Position numbers and translations under genes: made by a program
Assembly: GCF_016599855.1 (NCBI RefSeq)
Contig: NZ_CP067041.1
Location: 6,974,501 to 7,038,500, forward strand
Origin: Bradyrhizobium diazoefficiens
Lineage (GTDB): Bacteria; Pseudomonadota; Alphaproteobacteria; Rhizobiales; Xanthobacteraceae
Reading direction: 5' to 3'
DNA: 64,000 bases
The notes under the pieces: model-generated
What the model saw: only the letters and a program-made list of their open reading frames with translations
What the model was told of the DNA's origin: nothing
Database searches by the model: none
Shown: one piece after another, positions 33,256 to 42,511 of the stretch
Numbering within the stretch: position 1 is the stretch's first letter
How the letters are laid out: each line of letters opens with the position of its first letter

Positions 33256-33900
33256 TCAGCGCGGCTCTTCGGGCGATGACGGGGTGCCGTTGCCCGGCTG
33301 CAAATGCGGCGAAGGAATTTCCGGTGACGGCGCGATGCCTGGCACAGGCTTCGGCGCGGGGTGATCCATCAAAACGGATTCGGCAACCGATTGCGCCGAC
33401 GGCAGCGGCGGCTCAGGCTGCGCTGCGGATGCGGGACCGAGCTTCGGCTCGAACATCGTCGCTGGCGGCGGAGCCTCGGTCTGGCGCCTCGCCTTGCGCG
33501 GGACCGCAACGGTCTCCGCGGCGACGTAAGCGATGCGGCGGCGCGCGCGCTGGGCGATGCCGCCGAGGAAGTCGGCCATCGCGAGCAGCACCAGCAGGAA
33601 ATAGGTGGAGTTGCCGAATTTGGGCCACATCACGAATTCGGCGGCGGCCGCGCCGAAGATGATCAGCGACAGCAGATGATCCATCAGGAATTTCGCGCCG
33701 GGACGCGCGCCCTTGACCACTTCGAGCAGCAGCAGCAGCACGCCTAGCGCCAGCAGCAGATCGGCAAGCGTGACCGGCCAGGTCTCGCCCGTGATCATCG
33801 GCACCTTGAACAGCACGTCCGAGAACGACACGCTGGGCATCAGAAAGGCGATGATGTTGTAGACCGCGAGCGGAATCAGAAGCAGCGGGAAACCGACCAT
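33256..33900 (-). CDS. Four-helix integral membrane protein with Pro-rich tail
   Basis: About 214 residues. Four hydrophobic helices fill the first 120 residues (GFPLLLIPLAVYNIIAF, VTLADLLLALGVLLLLLEVV, LLSLIIFGAAAAEFVM and STYFLLVLLAMADFLGG). The last 80 residues are cytoplasmic or periplasmic, Pro-, Ala- and Glu-rich and probably unstructured. ATG 33900 is preferred for AAAGGCG upstream; an ATG at 33978 would add 26 basic residues. I recognise no functional motif. It is convergent with the small hypothetical gene. Confidence 0.75.
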   Translation of the reverse strand: MVGFPLLLIPLAVYNIIAFLMPSVSFSDVLFKVPMITGETWPVTLADLLLALGVLLLLLEVVKGARPGAKFLMDHLLSLIIFGAAAAEFVMWPKFGNSTYFLLVLLAMADFLGGIAQRARRRIAYVAAETVAVPRKARRQTEAPPPATMFEPKLGPASAAQPEPPLPSAQSVAESVLMDHPAPKPVPGIAPSPEIPSPHLQPGNGTPSSPEEPR

Positions 33901-34055
33901 CGGCAAAGCGCCTTTTCGATCAAGATGTCCGGGCAAGACAATGCGACGGCGAACCATTCGCTCCGCCGCCACCGTCATATCTCATGGATTGGCCGAAATC
34001 AGGCCGGTCACGTCATCCTGATTGAGGATAAGGCTGCCTGAGAAGAAGTCCCGTC

Positions 34056-34238
34056 TCAGGACTCTTTCTTCTTCAGGACCTGACGGCCCTTGTACATGCC
34101 GGTCTTGAGGTCGAGATGGTGCGGACGACGGAGCTCGCCGGAGTCCTTGTCTTCCACATAGGTCGGCTTCTTGATGGCATCTGCCGAGCGGCGCATGCCA
34201 CGGCGCGACGGCGAAGTTTTTCGTCTCGGAACGGCCAT
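34056..34238 (-). CDS. rpmF: 50S ribosomal protein L32
   Basis: A 60-residue basic ribosomal protein of the large subunit. It shows the L32 pattern [20 protein letters not shown], then [17 protein letters not shown] and the Lys-rich end. The four zinc cysteines found in some L32 proteins are absent, which is the zinc-independent form usual in alphaproteobacteria. GAGGAT precedes the ATG. A hairpin (CCTGAGA/TCTCAGG, 34037-34060) overlaps the stop codon. Confidence 0.97.
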   Translation of the reverse strand: MAVPRRKTSPSRRGMRRSADAIKKPTYVEDKDSGELRRPHHLDLKTGMYKGRQVLKKKES

Positions 34239-34408
34239 TTCAGTATCCTCTAGGGATTGGTGTTCATCCGGGCATCGTCCGCGAAGGGACGGCTCAGCAC
34301 CCGCAATACGAGGCGAGCTGAATGCCGATCAAGGCCGGGCTTATAGAGGAAGGCCGGCAGTAAAGCTAGGGTTCTCGGAGCGAAAATATGCCCGAAAAGG
34401 GCCCGAAA

Positions 34409-35083
34409 TCAGCGATTTTCCCGCCAACAAGTCAAAAGCGAGGAGGCCTGCCCCCTCGCCACATAGGTCCCGGCCAACCGCCGGACGCCCGGGCCCGGGA
34501 CCCTGGCGCTGCGTTTGACCGGATTCGGCAGGATCGAGGCCAAAAGGGCCGCCTCTCGGGGGGAGAGATTTGCGGCCGATTTGCCGAAGGCATAGGCGCT
34601 GCCCGTCTCCACTCCAAACTGGCCCTGGGGACCGAGCTCAGCGATGTTGAGGTAAATTTCCAAGATCCGGTGCTTGGGCAGGACGAAATCGATCCACAGC
34701 GCCAGCGGAAACTCCAGCGCCTTGCGGATGAAATCCCGGCCCTGCCAGAGAAACAGGTTTTTCGCGACCTGCTGGGTGATGGTCGAGGCACCGCGGAACG
34801 GGGTGCCGTCCTCCTGGGCATCGTCGATCGCCTCGCGCAGCGCGCCCCAATCGATACCGTGGTGCTTGCAGAAATGGGCGTCCTCGGCCGCCACCACCGA
34901 GCGCGGCAAATAAGGCGACATCGCCGGCAGATCGATCCATTCGCGATGCATCGGCGCGCCGGTCAACGAGCGCCAGGCCATCAGCGTCGAAACGGGATGA
35001 CCGGTGCGGTAGAACGGCGCGATCAGATAGGGCGCGAGAACCATGACCGCGAGCGCGACCAGCAGGATTTTAACGATGCGCAA
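34409..35083 (-). CDS. mtgA: Monofunctional biosynthetic peptidoglycan transglycosylase
   Basis: An inner-membrane GT51 enzyme of 224 residues that polymerises lipid II into glycan strands. One N-terminal transmembrane helix (about residues 3-22) precedes the catalytic domain: [15 protein letters not shown] carries the catalytic Glu, followed by [19 protein letters not shown]-type [14 protein letters not shown] and [11 protein letters not shown]. The start is taken as TTG 35083 because AGGAAAGG sits 6 bases upstream and MRIVKILL then begins the membrane helix; no ATG is suitably placed. It is divergent from ispA. Confidence 0.95.
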   Translation of the reverse strand: MRIVKILLVALAVMVLAPYLIAPFYRTGHPVSTLMAWRSLTGAPMHREWIDLPAMSPYLPRSVVAAEDAHFCKHHGIDWGALREAIDDAQEDGTPFRGASTITQQVAKNLFLWQGRDFIRKALEFPLALWIDFVLPKHRILEIYLNIAELGPQGQFGVETGSAYAFGKSAANLSPREAALLASILPNPVKRSARVPGPGVRRLAGTYVARGQASSLLTCWRENR

Positions 35084-35244
35084 ATCGACCTTTCCTGCGC
35101 GAAATGAAACGTGACCGCGGATCACGCCATTAAGTCTGTGATAATTCTGGCGTTTTCCAGCACTTTTTAGGTCTTCCAAACGATTGACTGGAACGGGCGC
35201 ATAAAGGATTGTCCGGCCGAATTTTAGTTCTGGAGCCTTTCTTG

Positions 35245-36168
35245 ATGACCGGCACGTCCCCGTCCTATTTCGCAAAACGCCTGGACAAGACCGCTGATGA
35301 TACCGAAGCCCTGCTCGAGCGCCTTTTGTCGGACGATATCCTGCACGATGAGATCGCCCGGCCCAAGCGACTGATGGACGCAATGCGCTATTCGAGCCTG
35401 AACGGCGGCAAGCGCCTGCGGCCGTTCCTGGTGGTCGAGAGCGCGGCCGTGTTCGGCGTTCCGCGCGAGGCCGCGCTGCTCGCCGGCGCCGCGCTTGAGT
35501 GTATCCACTGCTACTCGCTGATTCATGACGATTTGCCGGCGATGGACAATTCGGACCTGCGCCGCGGCCGGCCCACCCTGCACAAGAAGACCGACGATGC
35601 GACCGCGATCCTCGCCGGCGACGGCCTGTTGACGCTCGCCTTTGACATCATCACCCGCGACGAGATCCATCGCGACGCCAATGTGCGGCTCCTGCTCGCG
35701 CGCGCCCTGGCACGCTGCGCCGGTATCGGCGGCATGGTCGGCGGCCAGATCCTCGACCTCGCCGGCGAAGGCCGCTTTGGCGGCAACGAACCGATCAATG
35801 TCGCCCGCATTCAGCAGATGAAGACCGGCGCGCTGCTGCGCTATGGCTGCATCGCCGGCGCGATCCTCGGCCAGGCCTCGAAGGCGGAATACCAGGCGCT
35901 CGACGATTACGGCCGCGCGCTCGGCGAGGCCTTCCAGATCGCCGACGATCTGCTCGACGTCGAAGGCGATGCGGCAGCGCTCGGCAAGCCCTCGGGCCAG
36001 GACGCCGCGCTCGGCAAAACCACCTTCGTCACCCAGCTCGGCATCGAGGGCGCCAGGCAGCGCGTGCGCGACCTGCTCGCACGTGCCGACAGCGCCGTCT
36101 CGATCTTCGGCGACCGCGCCGCCGTGCTGCAAGCGGCCGCGCGCTTCGTCGCCGAACGGAAGAGCTAG
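35245..36168 (+). CDS. ispA: Polyprenyl (farnesyl/geranyl) diphosphate synthase
   Basis: A 307-residue all-helical prenyltransferase that condenses IPP with allylic diphosphates. The first Asp-rich motif is HDDLPAMD with RRGRPT after it, the second is DDLLDVEGD, and [16 protein letters not shown] and the GIEGARQ tail are also present. The longer DDx4D form of the first motif marks the bacterial farnesyl diphosphate synthase type. ATG 35245 has TGGAG upstream. Product length cannot be proved from sequence; the IspA assignment fits length and motifs. Note ispG in the same window for the same pathway. Confidence 0.94.
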   Translation: MTGTSPSYFAKRLDKTADDTEALLERLLSDDILHDEIARPKRLMDAMRYSSLNGGKRLRPFLVVESAAVFGVPREAALLAGAALECIHCYSLIHDDLPAMDNSDLRRGRPTLHKKTDDATAILAGDGLLTLAFDIITRDEIHRDANVRLLLARALARCAGIGGMVGGQILDLAGEGRFGGNEPINVARIQQMKTGALLRYGCIAGAILGQASKAEYQALDDYGRALGEAFQIADDLLDVEGDAAALGKPSGQDAALGKTTFVTQLGIEGARQRVRDLLARADSAVSIFGDRAAVLQAAARFVAERKS

Positions 36169-36183
36169 TAACTGCGGTCTCCT

Positions 36184-36305
36184 TCACCTCTCCCGTTTGC
36201 GGGAGAGGTCGGCGCGAAGCGCCGGGTGAGGGCTCTCTCCTCTTGGGGGTCTCGATTGTGGAGACAGCCCTCTCCCCGACCCTCCCCCGCAAGCGGGGGA
36301 GGGAG
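36184..36305. repeat. Intergenic palindromic repeat, family D, copy 1
   Basis: Composite of small hairpins: CTCTCCCGTTTGCGGGAGAG at the left, GGTCGGCGCGAAGCGCC next, and CTCCCCCGCAAGCGGGGGAG at the right, with GGGTGAGGGCTCTC and GAGACAGCCCTC in the middle. A second copy lies at 55530-55667. It fills the gap between ispA and the DUF1345 gene. Confidence 0.8.
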
Positions 36306-36357
36306 CACACCGCCGCCGCGGCCACGGCAAATTTCGTTCCCGGGAGCATTAGCAGCG

Positions 36358-37035
36358 ATGGAAAGAGAAGACCCCGTCCTCGCCCGCTTCCGCCAGATGT
36401 CGCGGCCGATGCGGCTGATCTACATGCGGCCGCGAACCTTCATCTCGCTCGGCGTCGGCATCCTCGTCTGCCTGCTCGTGCCCGGTTCGCACCGGCTGGT
36501 GACGCGGCTCTTGTTCGGCTGGGATGCGCTGATCGCGGTCTATCTCGTGCTGGTCTATACGATGATGCTGCGCAACGATCACCAGCATATCCGTCGTAGC
36601 GCTGCGATGCAGGACGACGGCCGTTTCGTGATCCTGCTGGTGACGGCGATCGGCGCCTTCGCGAGCATCGCGGCCATCGTCTCCGAGCTCGGCGCGCATC
36701 GCGGCGCCGCAGAGCTGACCCTCGCGATCACCACCATCGCGCTGTCCTGGGCCGCCGTGCACACGACCTTCGCGCTGCATTACGCTCACGATTATTACCG
36801 CCACCCGCTCGGCGGGCTGCAATTCCCGAGCGGCGAGAAGGAAGATCACGCCGACTATTGGGACTTCGTGTATTTCTCTTTCGTGATCGGCATGACCGCG
36901 CAGGTCTCGGACGTCGGCATCACCGACAAGACCATCCGCCGCACCGCCACCGCGCACGGCATCGTCTCCTTCATCTACAACACAGCCCTGCTGGCGCTGA
37001 CGGTGAACATCGCGGCGAGCGCGATCGCGACCTGA
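36358..37035 (+). CDS. DUF1345 integral membrane protein
   Basis: A 225-residue protein with about five hydrophobic segments. DUF1345-type features are the central AVHTTFALHYAHDYY and PSGEKEDHADYWDFVYFSFVIGMTAQVSDV, then RRTATAHGIVSFIYN near the end. Function of the family is not established. ATG 36358 follows GGGAGC; the upstream open frame runs through a repeat and is rejected. It converges with the caspase-like gene, with 9 bases between the stops. Confidence 0.88.
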   Translation: MEREDPVLARFRQMSRPMRLIYMRPRTFISLGVGILVCLLVPGSHRLVTRLLFGWDALIAVYLVLVYTMMLRNDHQHIRRSAAMQDDGRFVILLVTAIGAFASIAAIVSELGAHRGAAELTLAITTIALSWAAVHTTFALHYAHDYYRHPLGGLQFPSGEKEDHADYWDFVYFSFVIGMTAQVSDVGITDKTIRRTATAHGIVSFIYNTALLALTVNIAASAIAT

Positions 37036-37044
37036 TCCCCGCCC

Positions 37045-38862
37045 TCAGTTGCAGACCTCGACATTGGCATCAACGTGAGGGCCGCCGCCACCGCGATATT
37101 CGAGGTGGCAGCCGCGCTGGACCGGACGGCAGAGAAGATCGTTGCAAAAAATCTGACCACTGCCGCCCGAGGCGCGACCCGCGCCGGCCGCCGCGGTTGC
37201 GGCCGCACCGTAGCCGCGCGCTGCGGCACCGCTCTGCGGCCGCTGCCGTGCGCGGCGATCCTCGCCATCGTCGCCCCGCGAGGTGGCAGGCTTCGACGGT
37301 GCAGTCTTTGCGGCACGCTGCTTCTCGCATTCATTGTCATCGTTCAGCACGTAGCCGTCGCCACACACGACCTTGGTGCACTTGTCGCCCTCGGCCTTGA
37401 AGCCGTGATTGCAGACCAGAGGGCAGACGCGCGACTGCTTGGATTTGACCGCGTCGAGCGCATCCGAACTCGCCACCTTCACGTCGAGCTTGGTACCGGC
37501 ATAGCGGTTGAACTGCGACAGCGAGCGCTGCGAAGACGTGCTCCAATTGCCGTCGGCCTGACCTGAGAAACAGCCGACCCGGCGGAGCTCGGTCTGCACC
37601 GAGCGGCTGAGATCGGCCGGCGTGGCAGTGGGCGCCAGCGCGGCGACATCGGTCCCGGCGGGGCTCGCGGTATTGGCGGGCGCAGCGCCCGGCGCCGCAG
37701 CGGCGAGATTGACGCGCTGCTGCTCGGCTGCGGCAGCCTGCTGTTGCGCCTGCTCCTTGGCCTTTTGCGCGGCAAGCTGGGCCTGCTCGGCCGCCTTCGC
37801 GTCGGCCGCGGCCTTGGCCTGCGCGTCCTTCTGCGCACCCAGCGCGGCGAGACGATCGCGCTCGGCCTCGGCCTGCTTCGCCTTCTCGATCGCCGCCGCA
37901 TGAACCTGCTCGGCCTGGATTTTGTCGAGCTGGAGCTTGGCGAGGTTCGCATAGAAGCCGTCCGGGTGCTGGGCCAGGAAGGCTTCCCAAGCCGGCTTGT
38001 TGCCGACCTGGAGCGCGAGTTCATAATCGCGGCGCATGTCGGCCTGCGGATTCACCGCGGGCGCCGTCGCAGTCACGGGCGCGGCCTTGATCGGCACCAG
38101 CGGCACGTCTTCGCCGCCGAGCGAGCCGTAGACGAACGGCTCCTGCTTGTTGCCGGTCGACTTGAGCACGTCGTCGCGCACGAAGCCGAAGGCACGGCGG
38201 ACATCGAGGCCCGGAGTCGTCAGATGCTTCGACAGCGCGATCGTAAACGGGCTGTTGGCGCCGTCGCCATCCTGCGCCGTAAAGCCGGCTTTGGCCGAAT
38301 AGGCAATCAGCGTGTTGGAGCTGGTCGGCTCGACCTGGGCCAGACCACGGCCGATGCTGCGCGAGGCAAGCGTGCGCTTCATGGTCCTGCCGAACGGATT
38401 GTCGCGGCAGGCATCGAGGATCACCAGGCGAAGCTGCTTGGCCGGCTCGACTGCGACCAGAACGCGGTCGAGCGAGAGCGCTTCGTCATAGACGTCGGTG
38501 TCGCGCTCGAGCCTGGCATCGACCGGGATCAGATAGTTGGAGCCTTCGACCTCGATGCCGTGGCCGGCATAGTAGACCACGGCGATGTCGGCATCGCGGG
38601 TCGCATCGGCGAAGTCGCGCAACACGCGTCGCGTGTCGAGCGCAGTTAGGTCGTGACGGGAATCGACGACGTCGAAGCCGGCGTCCTTCAGCGTCTTCGC
38701 CATCACCGCGCCGTCGTTGACGGGATTGGCGAGCGGCGGCGCGTGCTGATAGGCCGCGTTGGCCAGCACCAGCGCGACGCGCTTTCCGGCAAAGGCGGGC
38801 TCGGCGCCGAACATCAGCGCGACAGCGAGGAGCAATGGGCAAAGCCTGAACAAGTTGCGCAT
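37045..38862 (-). CDS. Exported caspase-family (C14) protease with coiled-coil and Cys-rich tail
   Basis: A 605-residue protein. A signal peptide (residues 1-25, ending AFA) is followed by a caspase-like p20 domain (26-255) with catalytic His101 in YYAGHGIE and Cys152 in LDACRDNPF. Next is a strongly Ala/Gln/Lys-rich helical region (about 320-390) that probably forms a coiled coil. Then follows a stretch resembling a peptidoglycan-binding fold (VQTELRRVGCFSGQADGNWS) and a Cys-rich C-terminus (CPLVCNHG, CTKVVCGDGY, CNDLLC). Bacterial orthocaspases typically cut after Arg or Lys; the target here is unknown. The layout suggests a periplasmic, cell-wall-linked enzyme. Confidence 0.88.
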   Translation of the reverse strand: MRNLFRLCPLLLAVALMFGAEPAFAGKRVALVLANAAYQHAPPLANPVNDGAVMAKTLKDAGFDVVDSRHDLTALDTRRVLRDFADATRDADIAVVYYAGHGIEVEGSNYLIPVDARLERDTDVYDEALSLDRVLVAVEPAKQLRLVILDACRDNPFGRTMKRTLASRSIGRGLAQVEPTSSNTLIAYSAKAGFTAQDGDGANSPFTIALSKHLTTPGLDVRRAFGFVRDDVLKSTGNKQEPFVYGSLGGEDVPLVPIKAAPVTATAPAVNPQADMRRDYELALQVGNKPAWEAFLAQHPDGFYANLAKLQLDKIQAEQVHAAAIEKAKQAEAERDRLAALGAQKDAQAKAAADAKAAEQAQLAAQKAKEQAQQQAAAAEQQRVNLAAAAPGAAPANTASPAGTDVAALAPTATPADLSRSVQTELRRVGCFSGQADGNWSTSSQRSLSQFNRYAGTKLDVKVASSDALDAVKSKQSRVCPLVCNHGFKAEGDKCTKVVCGDGYVLNDDNECEKQRAAKTAPSKPATSRGDDGEDRRARQRPQSGAAARGYGAAATAAAGAGRASGGSGQIFCNDLLCRPVQRGCHLEYRGGGGPHVDANVEVCN

Positions 38863-39175
38863 GACACGATGTCCAAAAGTTCGGGGCAGTTCACACCCTC
38901 CGGGGTAGCCTTAGCAAGATCCGCCGGCAGCGCTTGTGATGGAGGTCACGAAGACAGTCCCGGCGACACGCCGTGGAACTCTTTTTATTAGTCGCGCCAG
39001 TGCGTTGGCGGTTCGCCGCGAAATGCGCACGGGCTGACTTTCCCTAGGCGTCCCCGACGTGCCCCCGAAACTGCGGCAGATTGTCGTGATCTCGTGCCAT
39101 GGCGCAACACACCCATAGCGCAGTTTGATGTGTACGACTAAGTTCGCGCCAACCCATCATTCAAAGGGATGCCCC
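38863..39175. other. Intergenic region between caspase-like and NTF2-like genes
   Basis: About 313 bases separate two divergent genes, so both promoters must lie here. I saw no repeat family, strong hairpin, RNA gene or clear promoter hexamers. AAAGGG at about 39164 is the ribosome binding site of the rightward gene. Confidence 0.5.
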
Positions 39176-39550
39176 ATGAGCCCAAATCGATCGAGCGTCG
39201 AAGCCGTCGTGCAATCCTATTTCGACGGACTTTACGAGGGCGATGCCGAAAAGCTCGGCGACGTCTTCCATCCGTCCGCCGACCTGCGCTGGGTGGAAAA
39301 GGGCGAGCTGAAGATCCTGACCGTGCCCGACTGGCTCGCCTGGGTCCGCAAGCGCCCTTCCGCGAAGACGGAAGGCAAGCCGCGCGAGGATTTCATCGTG
39401 ACGATCGACCGTTCGGACGACAAGACTGCCTTCATCAAGGTCAAATGCCAGCTGCCGCCGCGCTTTTTCACGGATTATCTGGTCGCGATGAAGCTCGCCG
39501 ACGGCTGGCAGATCGTGTCGAAATCGTATCGGTATGATCTGAAGGAGTGA
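39176..39550 (+). CDS. NTF2-like (SnoaL/lumazine-binding type) small protein
   Basis: A 124-residue cone-fold protein: N-terminal helix VEAVVQSYFDGLYEGDAEKL, then FHPSADLRWVEKGELKILTV, and a curved sheet closing with YLVAMKLADGWQIVSKSYRY. The layout matches the SnoaL-like/putative lumazine-binding group of the NTF2 superfamily. Most such proteins are small enzymes or ligand-binding subunits, and the ligand cannot be told. ATG 39176 has AAAGGGAT six bases upstream. Confidence 0.82.
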   Translation: MSPNRSSVEAVVQSYFDGLYEGDAEKLGDVFHPSADLRWVEKGELKILTVPDWLAWVRKRPSAKTEGKPREDFIVTIDRSDDKTAFIKVKCQLPPRFFTDYLVAMKLADGWQIVSKSYRYDLKE

Positions 39551-39596
39551 GAAGGCGCGGCTGCCCGAAATCGGGCGCACTCGTTCCTCACTCTCC

Positions 39597-39674
39597 GTCA
39601 TTGCGAGCGCAGCGAAGCAATCCAGAATCCCGCCGCGGAGACAGACTGGATTGCTTCGCTGCGCTCGCAATGAC
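39597..39674. repeat. Intergenic palindromic repeat, family E
   Basis: Long perfect inverted arms: GTCATTGCGAGCGCAGCGAA from 39597 pairs with the end at 39674, extending through GCAATCCAG and CTGGATTGC to a 20-base centre. The arms cover about 29 bases each. It lies between the NTF2-like and beta-lactamase genes. Only one copy is in this window, but the sequence is of a type widespread in Bradyrhizobium genomes. Confidence 0.85.
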
Positions 39675-39728
39675 GATGCGGATGAAACATCCGCAGCCTC
39701 TCCCGCCTTCCTCTCCGAAAGTCGCCCC

Positions 39729-40586
39729 ATGCATCTTGACCGTCGCTCTCTCCTCGCGTCGCTGTGCTGGATAGCTGCTTCTCCCGCGTTCGCCGCGGAG
39801 GCGCCGCCGGAGCTCGAATCCTACGAGCGCGAGAGCGGCGGACGGATCGGGGTTTATGCGGAGAATCTCGCCACGGGCGCAAAACTCACCTGGCGCGCCG
39901 ACGAGCGCTTCGTGATGTGCTCGACGTTCAAGGCTTCGCTCGCGGCCTGCGTGCTGGCGCGGGTCGATCGCGGCGAGGAGCAGCTCTCCGCGATGATCTC
40001 TTACGGTAAGGCCGATCTGCTGGAGTACGCGCCGGTCGCGAAACAGAACCTATCGGCCAGCGCGATGTCGGTCGCGGATATGTGCAAGGCGATCATCGAG
40101 CTCAGCGACAACACCTGCGCCAATTTGCTGCTGGCGCGGGTCGGCGGCCCCGCCGCGCTCACCGCGTTCTGGCGGTCGATCGGCGATCCCATTTCACGGC
40201 TCGACCACAACGAGCCCGAGCTCAACCGCTCGCCGCCCGGCGATCCCCATGACACCACGACGCCGGCAGCGATGGCCGGTAGTCTGAAGCGGCTGGTGAC
40301 GGGCGGAGCGTTGTCGCCGGCTTCGAAGGTCCAGCTCACAGAATGGATGGTGGGCTGCAAGACGGGCGCGAACCGGCTGCGCGGCGGCCTGCCGTCAGGC
40401 TGGAAAATCGGCGACAAGACGGGCAATAACGGCAAGGACGCGTCGGGCGATATCGCGGTCGCCTGGCCCAAACCCGATGCGCCGATCGTGATCGCGGCCT
40501 ATACCCAGGGCGGCACGCCGAATGCGGCGCAGCTCGACGCGGTGTTCGCGCGCATCGGGCGCATGGTGGCGGAGCGACTGGCCTAG
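39729..40586 (+). CDS. Class A beta-lactamase
   Basis: A 285-residue exported serine beta-lactamase that hydrolyses beta-lactams in the periplasm. Motifs: STFK (65-68), SDN (126-128), EPELN with the general-base Glu162, and KTG (230-232). The signal peptide contains DRRSLL and a hydrophobic core ending AFA, so export by the Tat route is plausible. A Cys precedes the active Ser as in carbapenemases, but the paired Cys after KTG is replaced (KTGNN). ATG 39729 begins the signal peptide; the longer frame runs through a repeat. The spectrum cannot be predicted. Confidence 0.95.
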   Translation: MHLDRRSLLASLCWIAASPAFAAEAPPELESYERESGGRIGVYAENLATGAKLTWRADERFVMCSTFKASLAACVLARVDRGEEQLSAMISYGKADLLEYAPVAKQNLSASAMSVADMCKAIIELSDNTCANLLLARVGGPAALTAFWRSIGDPISRLDHNEPELNRSPPGDPHDTTTPAAMAGSLKRLVTGGALSPASKVQLTEWMVGCKTGANRLRGGLPSGWKIGDKTGNNGKDASGDIAVAWPKPDAPIVIAAYTQGGTPNAAQLDAVFARIGRMVAERLA

Positions 40587-40631
40587 CGGGGCCACATTGA
40601 CCTCTTGGCTGCTTCCAGGCCAAGACAGGCC

Positions 40632-42242
40632 ATGATCGCGGCGCAATTTCAGACCTTTCTCATCCTGCTCGCCGTGCTGGCCGGCACGGCGCTGGCCGCG
40701 CGCCGGTTCAATGTCGCGCCGGCCATCCTGTTGATGCTCGCCGGCGTTGGGCTCGCTTTCGTGCCGGGCATGCCGCCGGTGGAACTGCCGCCCGAACTGG
40801 TGCTGCTGATGGTGCTGCCGCCGCTGATCTACTCGGCGAGCGTCGCGATGAGCTGGCGCGAGTTCAGGAACAATTTGCGTCCGATCGTGCTGCTCGCGGT
40901 CGGTGCGGTGATCTTCACCGCGGCGATGGTGGCAGCTGCGACCCACTACGTGATCGGCCTACCCTGGAGCATCGGCTTCCTGCTGGGCGCCATCGTCGCG
41001 CCGCCGGACGTGGTGGCGCCGCTGGCGATCGCGCGCCGCCTGAACATGCCGCGCCGGCTCCTGGTCGTCCTCGAGGGCGAAGGGCTCGCCAACGACGCCA
41101 CCGCGCTGATCCTCTACCGCTTCGCGCTTGCCGCGATCATGGTCGGACATTTCTCGCTGCCGCTGGCCACAGGCGAATTTTCCCTGATCGTCGCCGGTGA
41201 GATCGCCTTCGGCATCGGTGTCGGCTGGCTCTCTCTCCGGTTTCGCAAATGGTCCTGCGATCCGCAGGTCGAGCTGACGCTGTCGCTGATCACGCCCTAC
41301 GTGTCCTACTGGCTGCCCGAGCATGTCGGCGGCTCCGGCGTGATCGCCACCGTCGCTTGCGGCCTCTATGTGAGCTGGAACGGCCCGCTGCTGATTTCGG
41401 CATCGACGCGCCTGCAAGGCATCTTCTTCTGGGACCTCATCATCTATCTGATCGAGGGCTTGCTGTTCCTGCTCACCGGCTTCCAGATGCGCGCGCTCTA
41501 CGAGAAGTCGAAGGCGTTCCCGCTCGACGACATCATGATCGCAACCGCCGTGGTGATGGTCATCATCGTTCTTGCGCGCTTCGCCTGGCTCTATCCCGCG
41601 ACCTATCTGCCGCGGATGCTCAGCAAGTCGCTGCGCACGCGCGATCCGTCGCCGCCCTGGCAATGGCCGTTCGCGCTCGCGTTCACCGGCGTTCGCGGCG
41701 CGGTGTCGCTGGCGGCCGCGCTGGCGCTGCCGTTTACGCTGCCCGGCGGCGAGGCCTTCCCGTATCGCGACCTGATCCTGTTCGTCGCCTTCGGCGTCAT
41801 CTTGATCACACTGATCGGCATCGGCCTGACCCTGCCGGCGGTAGTGCGCTGGCTCGGCATCGCAGAAGCAGGCCGCAGCGAGCATGTCGCCGAGCACGAG
41901 GCCGAGATCGCGGCGCGGCGCCAGGCGCTCGACGCCGCGTTGCGCTCGCTGGATGCGTTGACTGAAGAGAAAGAGGTGTCGGACGAGGTGATGCGGCTCT
42001 TGCGCGCCCGCCACGAAATCCGCGTCAACCAGCTTCCGGATTCGCTCGATCCCACCCACCACGACGTCTCCGCCGCCGGCACCGCACTGACCAGGGAGCT
42101 GATCGCCGCCGAGCGCAAATTCATCCATGATCTCCTGCGCGACGGGCAGATCACCGACGAGACGCGGCGGAGGATCGAACGCGACCTCGATCTGGAGGAG
42201 GCGAGCCTGGCGAACCGGGAGCATCAGGGGGCGCCGCTGTAG
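40632..42242 (+). CDS. Na+/H+ antiporter, CPA1/NhaP type
   Basis: A 536-residue inner-membrane antiporter with about 12 transmembrane helices over residues 1-410. Conserved points are LPPLIYSASVAMSW, GAIVAPPDVVAPLA, the ion-site EGEGLANDATALIL and FTGVRGAVSLAAALALP. A cytoplasmic helical tail of about 120 residues is rich in charged residues (EHVAEHEAEIAARRQALDAA), as in bacterial NhaP-like proteins with a regulatory end. It exchanges Na+ or K+ for protons. ATG 40632 starts the first helix. Confidence 0.93.
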   Translation: MIAAQFQTFLILLAVLAGTALAARRFNVAPAILLMLAGVGLAFVPGMPPVELPPELVLLMVLPPLIYSASVAMSWREFRNNLRPIVLLAVGAVIFTAAMVAAATHYVIGLPWSIGFLLGAIVAPPDVVAPLAIARRLNMPRRLLVVLEGEGLANDATALILYRFALAAIMVGHFSLPLATGEFSLIVAGEIAFGIGVGWLSLRFRKWSCDPQVELTLSLITPYVSYWLPEHVGGSGVIATVACGLYVSWNGPLLISASTRLQGIFFWDLIIYLIEGLLFLLTGFQMRALYEKSKAFPLDDIMIATAVVMVIIVLARFAWLYPATYLPRMLSKSLRTRDPSPPWQWPFALAFTGVRGAVSLAAALALPFTLPGGEAFPYRDLILFVAFGVILITLIGIGLTLPAVVRWLGIAEAGRSEHVAEHEAEIAARRQALDAALRSLDALTEEKEVSDEVMRLLRARHEIRVNQLPDSLDPTHHDVSAAGTALTRELIAAERKFIHDLLRDGQITDETRRRIERDLDLEEASLANREHQGAPL

Positions 42243-42280
42243 GGCGTGCAAGTCGCCGCGCCATCTGCTATTATTGCAGG

Positions 42281-42511
42281 ATGACCAAGCAAGCTCTTGA
42301 GATATTGTTGGAACGTGTGTCGGCCTGGCCTGAGGAGGCTCAGGAAGAGCTGATGCGGTCCGTGACCGACATCGAAAATAGGCATCTCGGCATCTACCGG
42401 CTCAGCGACGACGAACGAAATGCCGTACGTCGCGGCCTGAAGGATATGCGTGAAGGGCGGCTGGCAAGCGACGACGCGATCGCCGCTGTTTTCAGTCGCT
42501 ACAGCGCATGA
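42281..42511 (+). CDS. Antitoxin of a ParE-type toxin-antitoxin pair
   Basis: A 76-residue mostly helical protein (MTKQALEILLERVSAWPEEA, then RLSDDERNAVRRGLKDMREG). The N-terminal segment probably binds DNA or forms a dimer, and the C-terminal acidic/basic helix would cover the toxin. Its stop overlaps the start of the toxin gene (ATGA, 42508-42511), typical of antitoxin-first pairs. Family: ParD/StbD-like by position and size; sequence similarity alone is weak. Confidence 0.85.
   Translation: MTKQALEILLERVSAWPEEAQEELMRSVTDIENRHLGIYRLSDDERNAVRRGLKDMREGRLASDDAIAAVFSRYSA

Noticed and set aside
34037..34060. Rho-independent terminator of rpmF
   Set aside because: The hairpin is good but overlaps the stop codon and has no T-run, so I only mention it under rpmF.
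39651..39728. Longer N-terminus for the beta-lactamase
   Set aside because: The extra codons come from the palindromic repeat; the signal peptide starts at the ATG at 39729.
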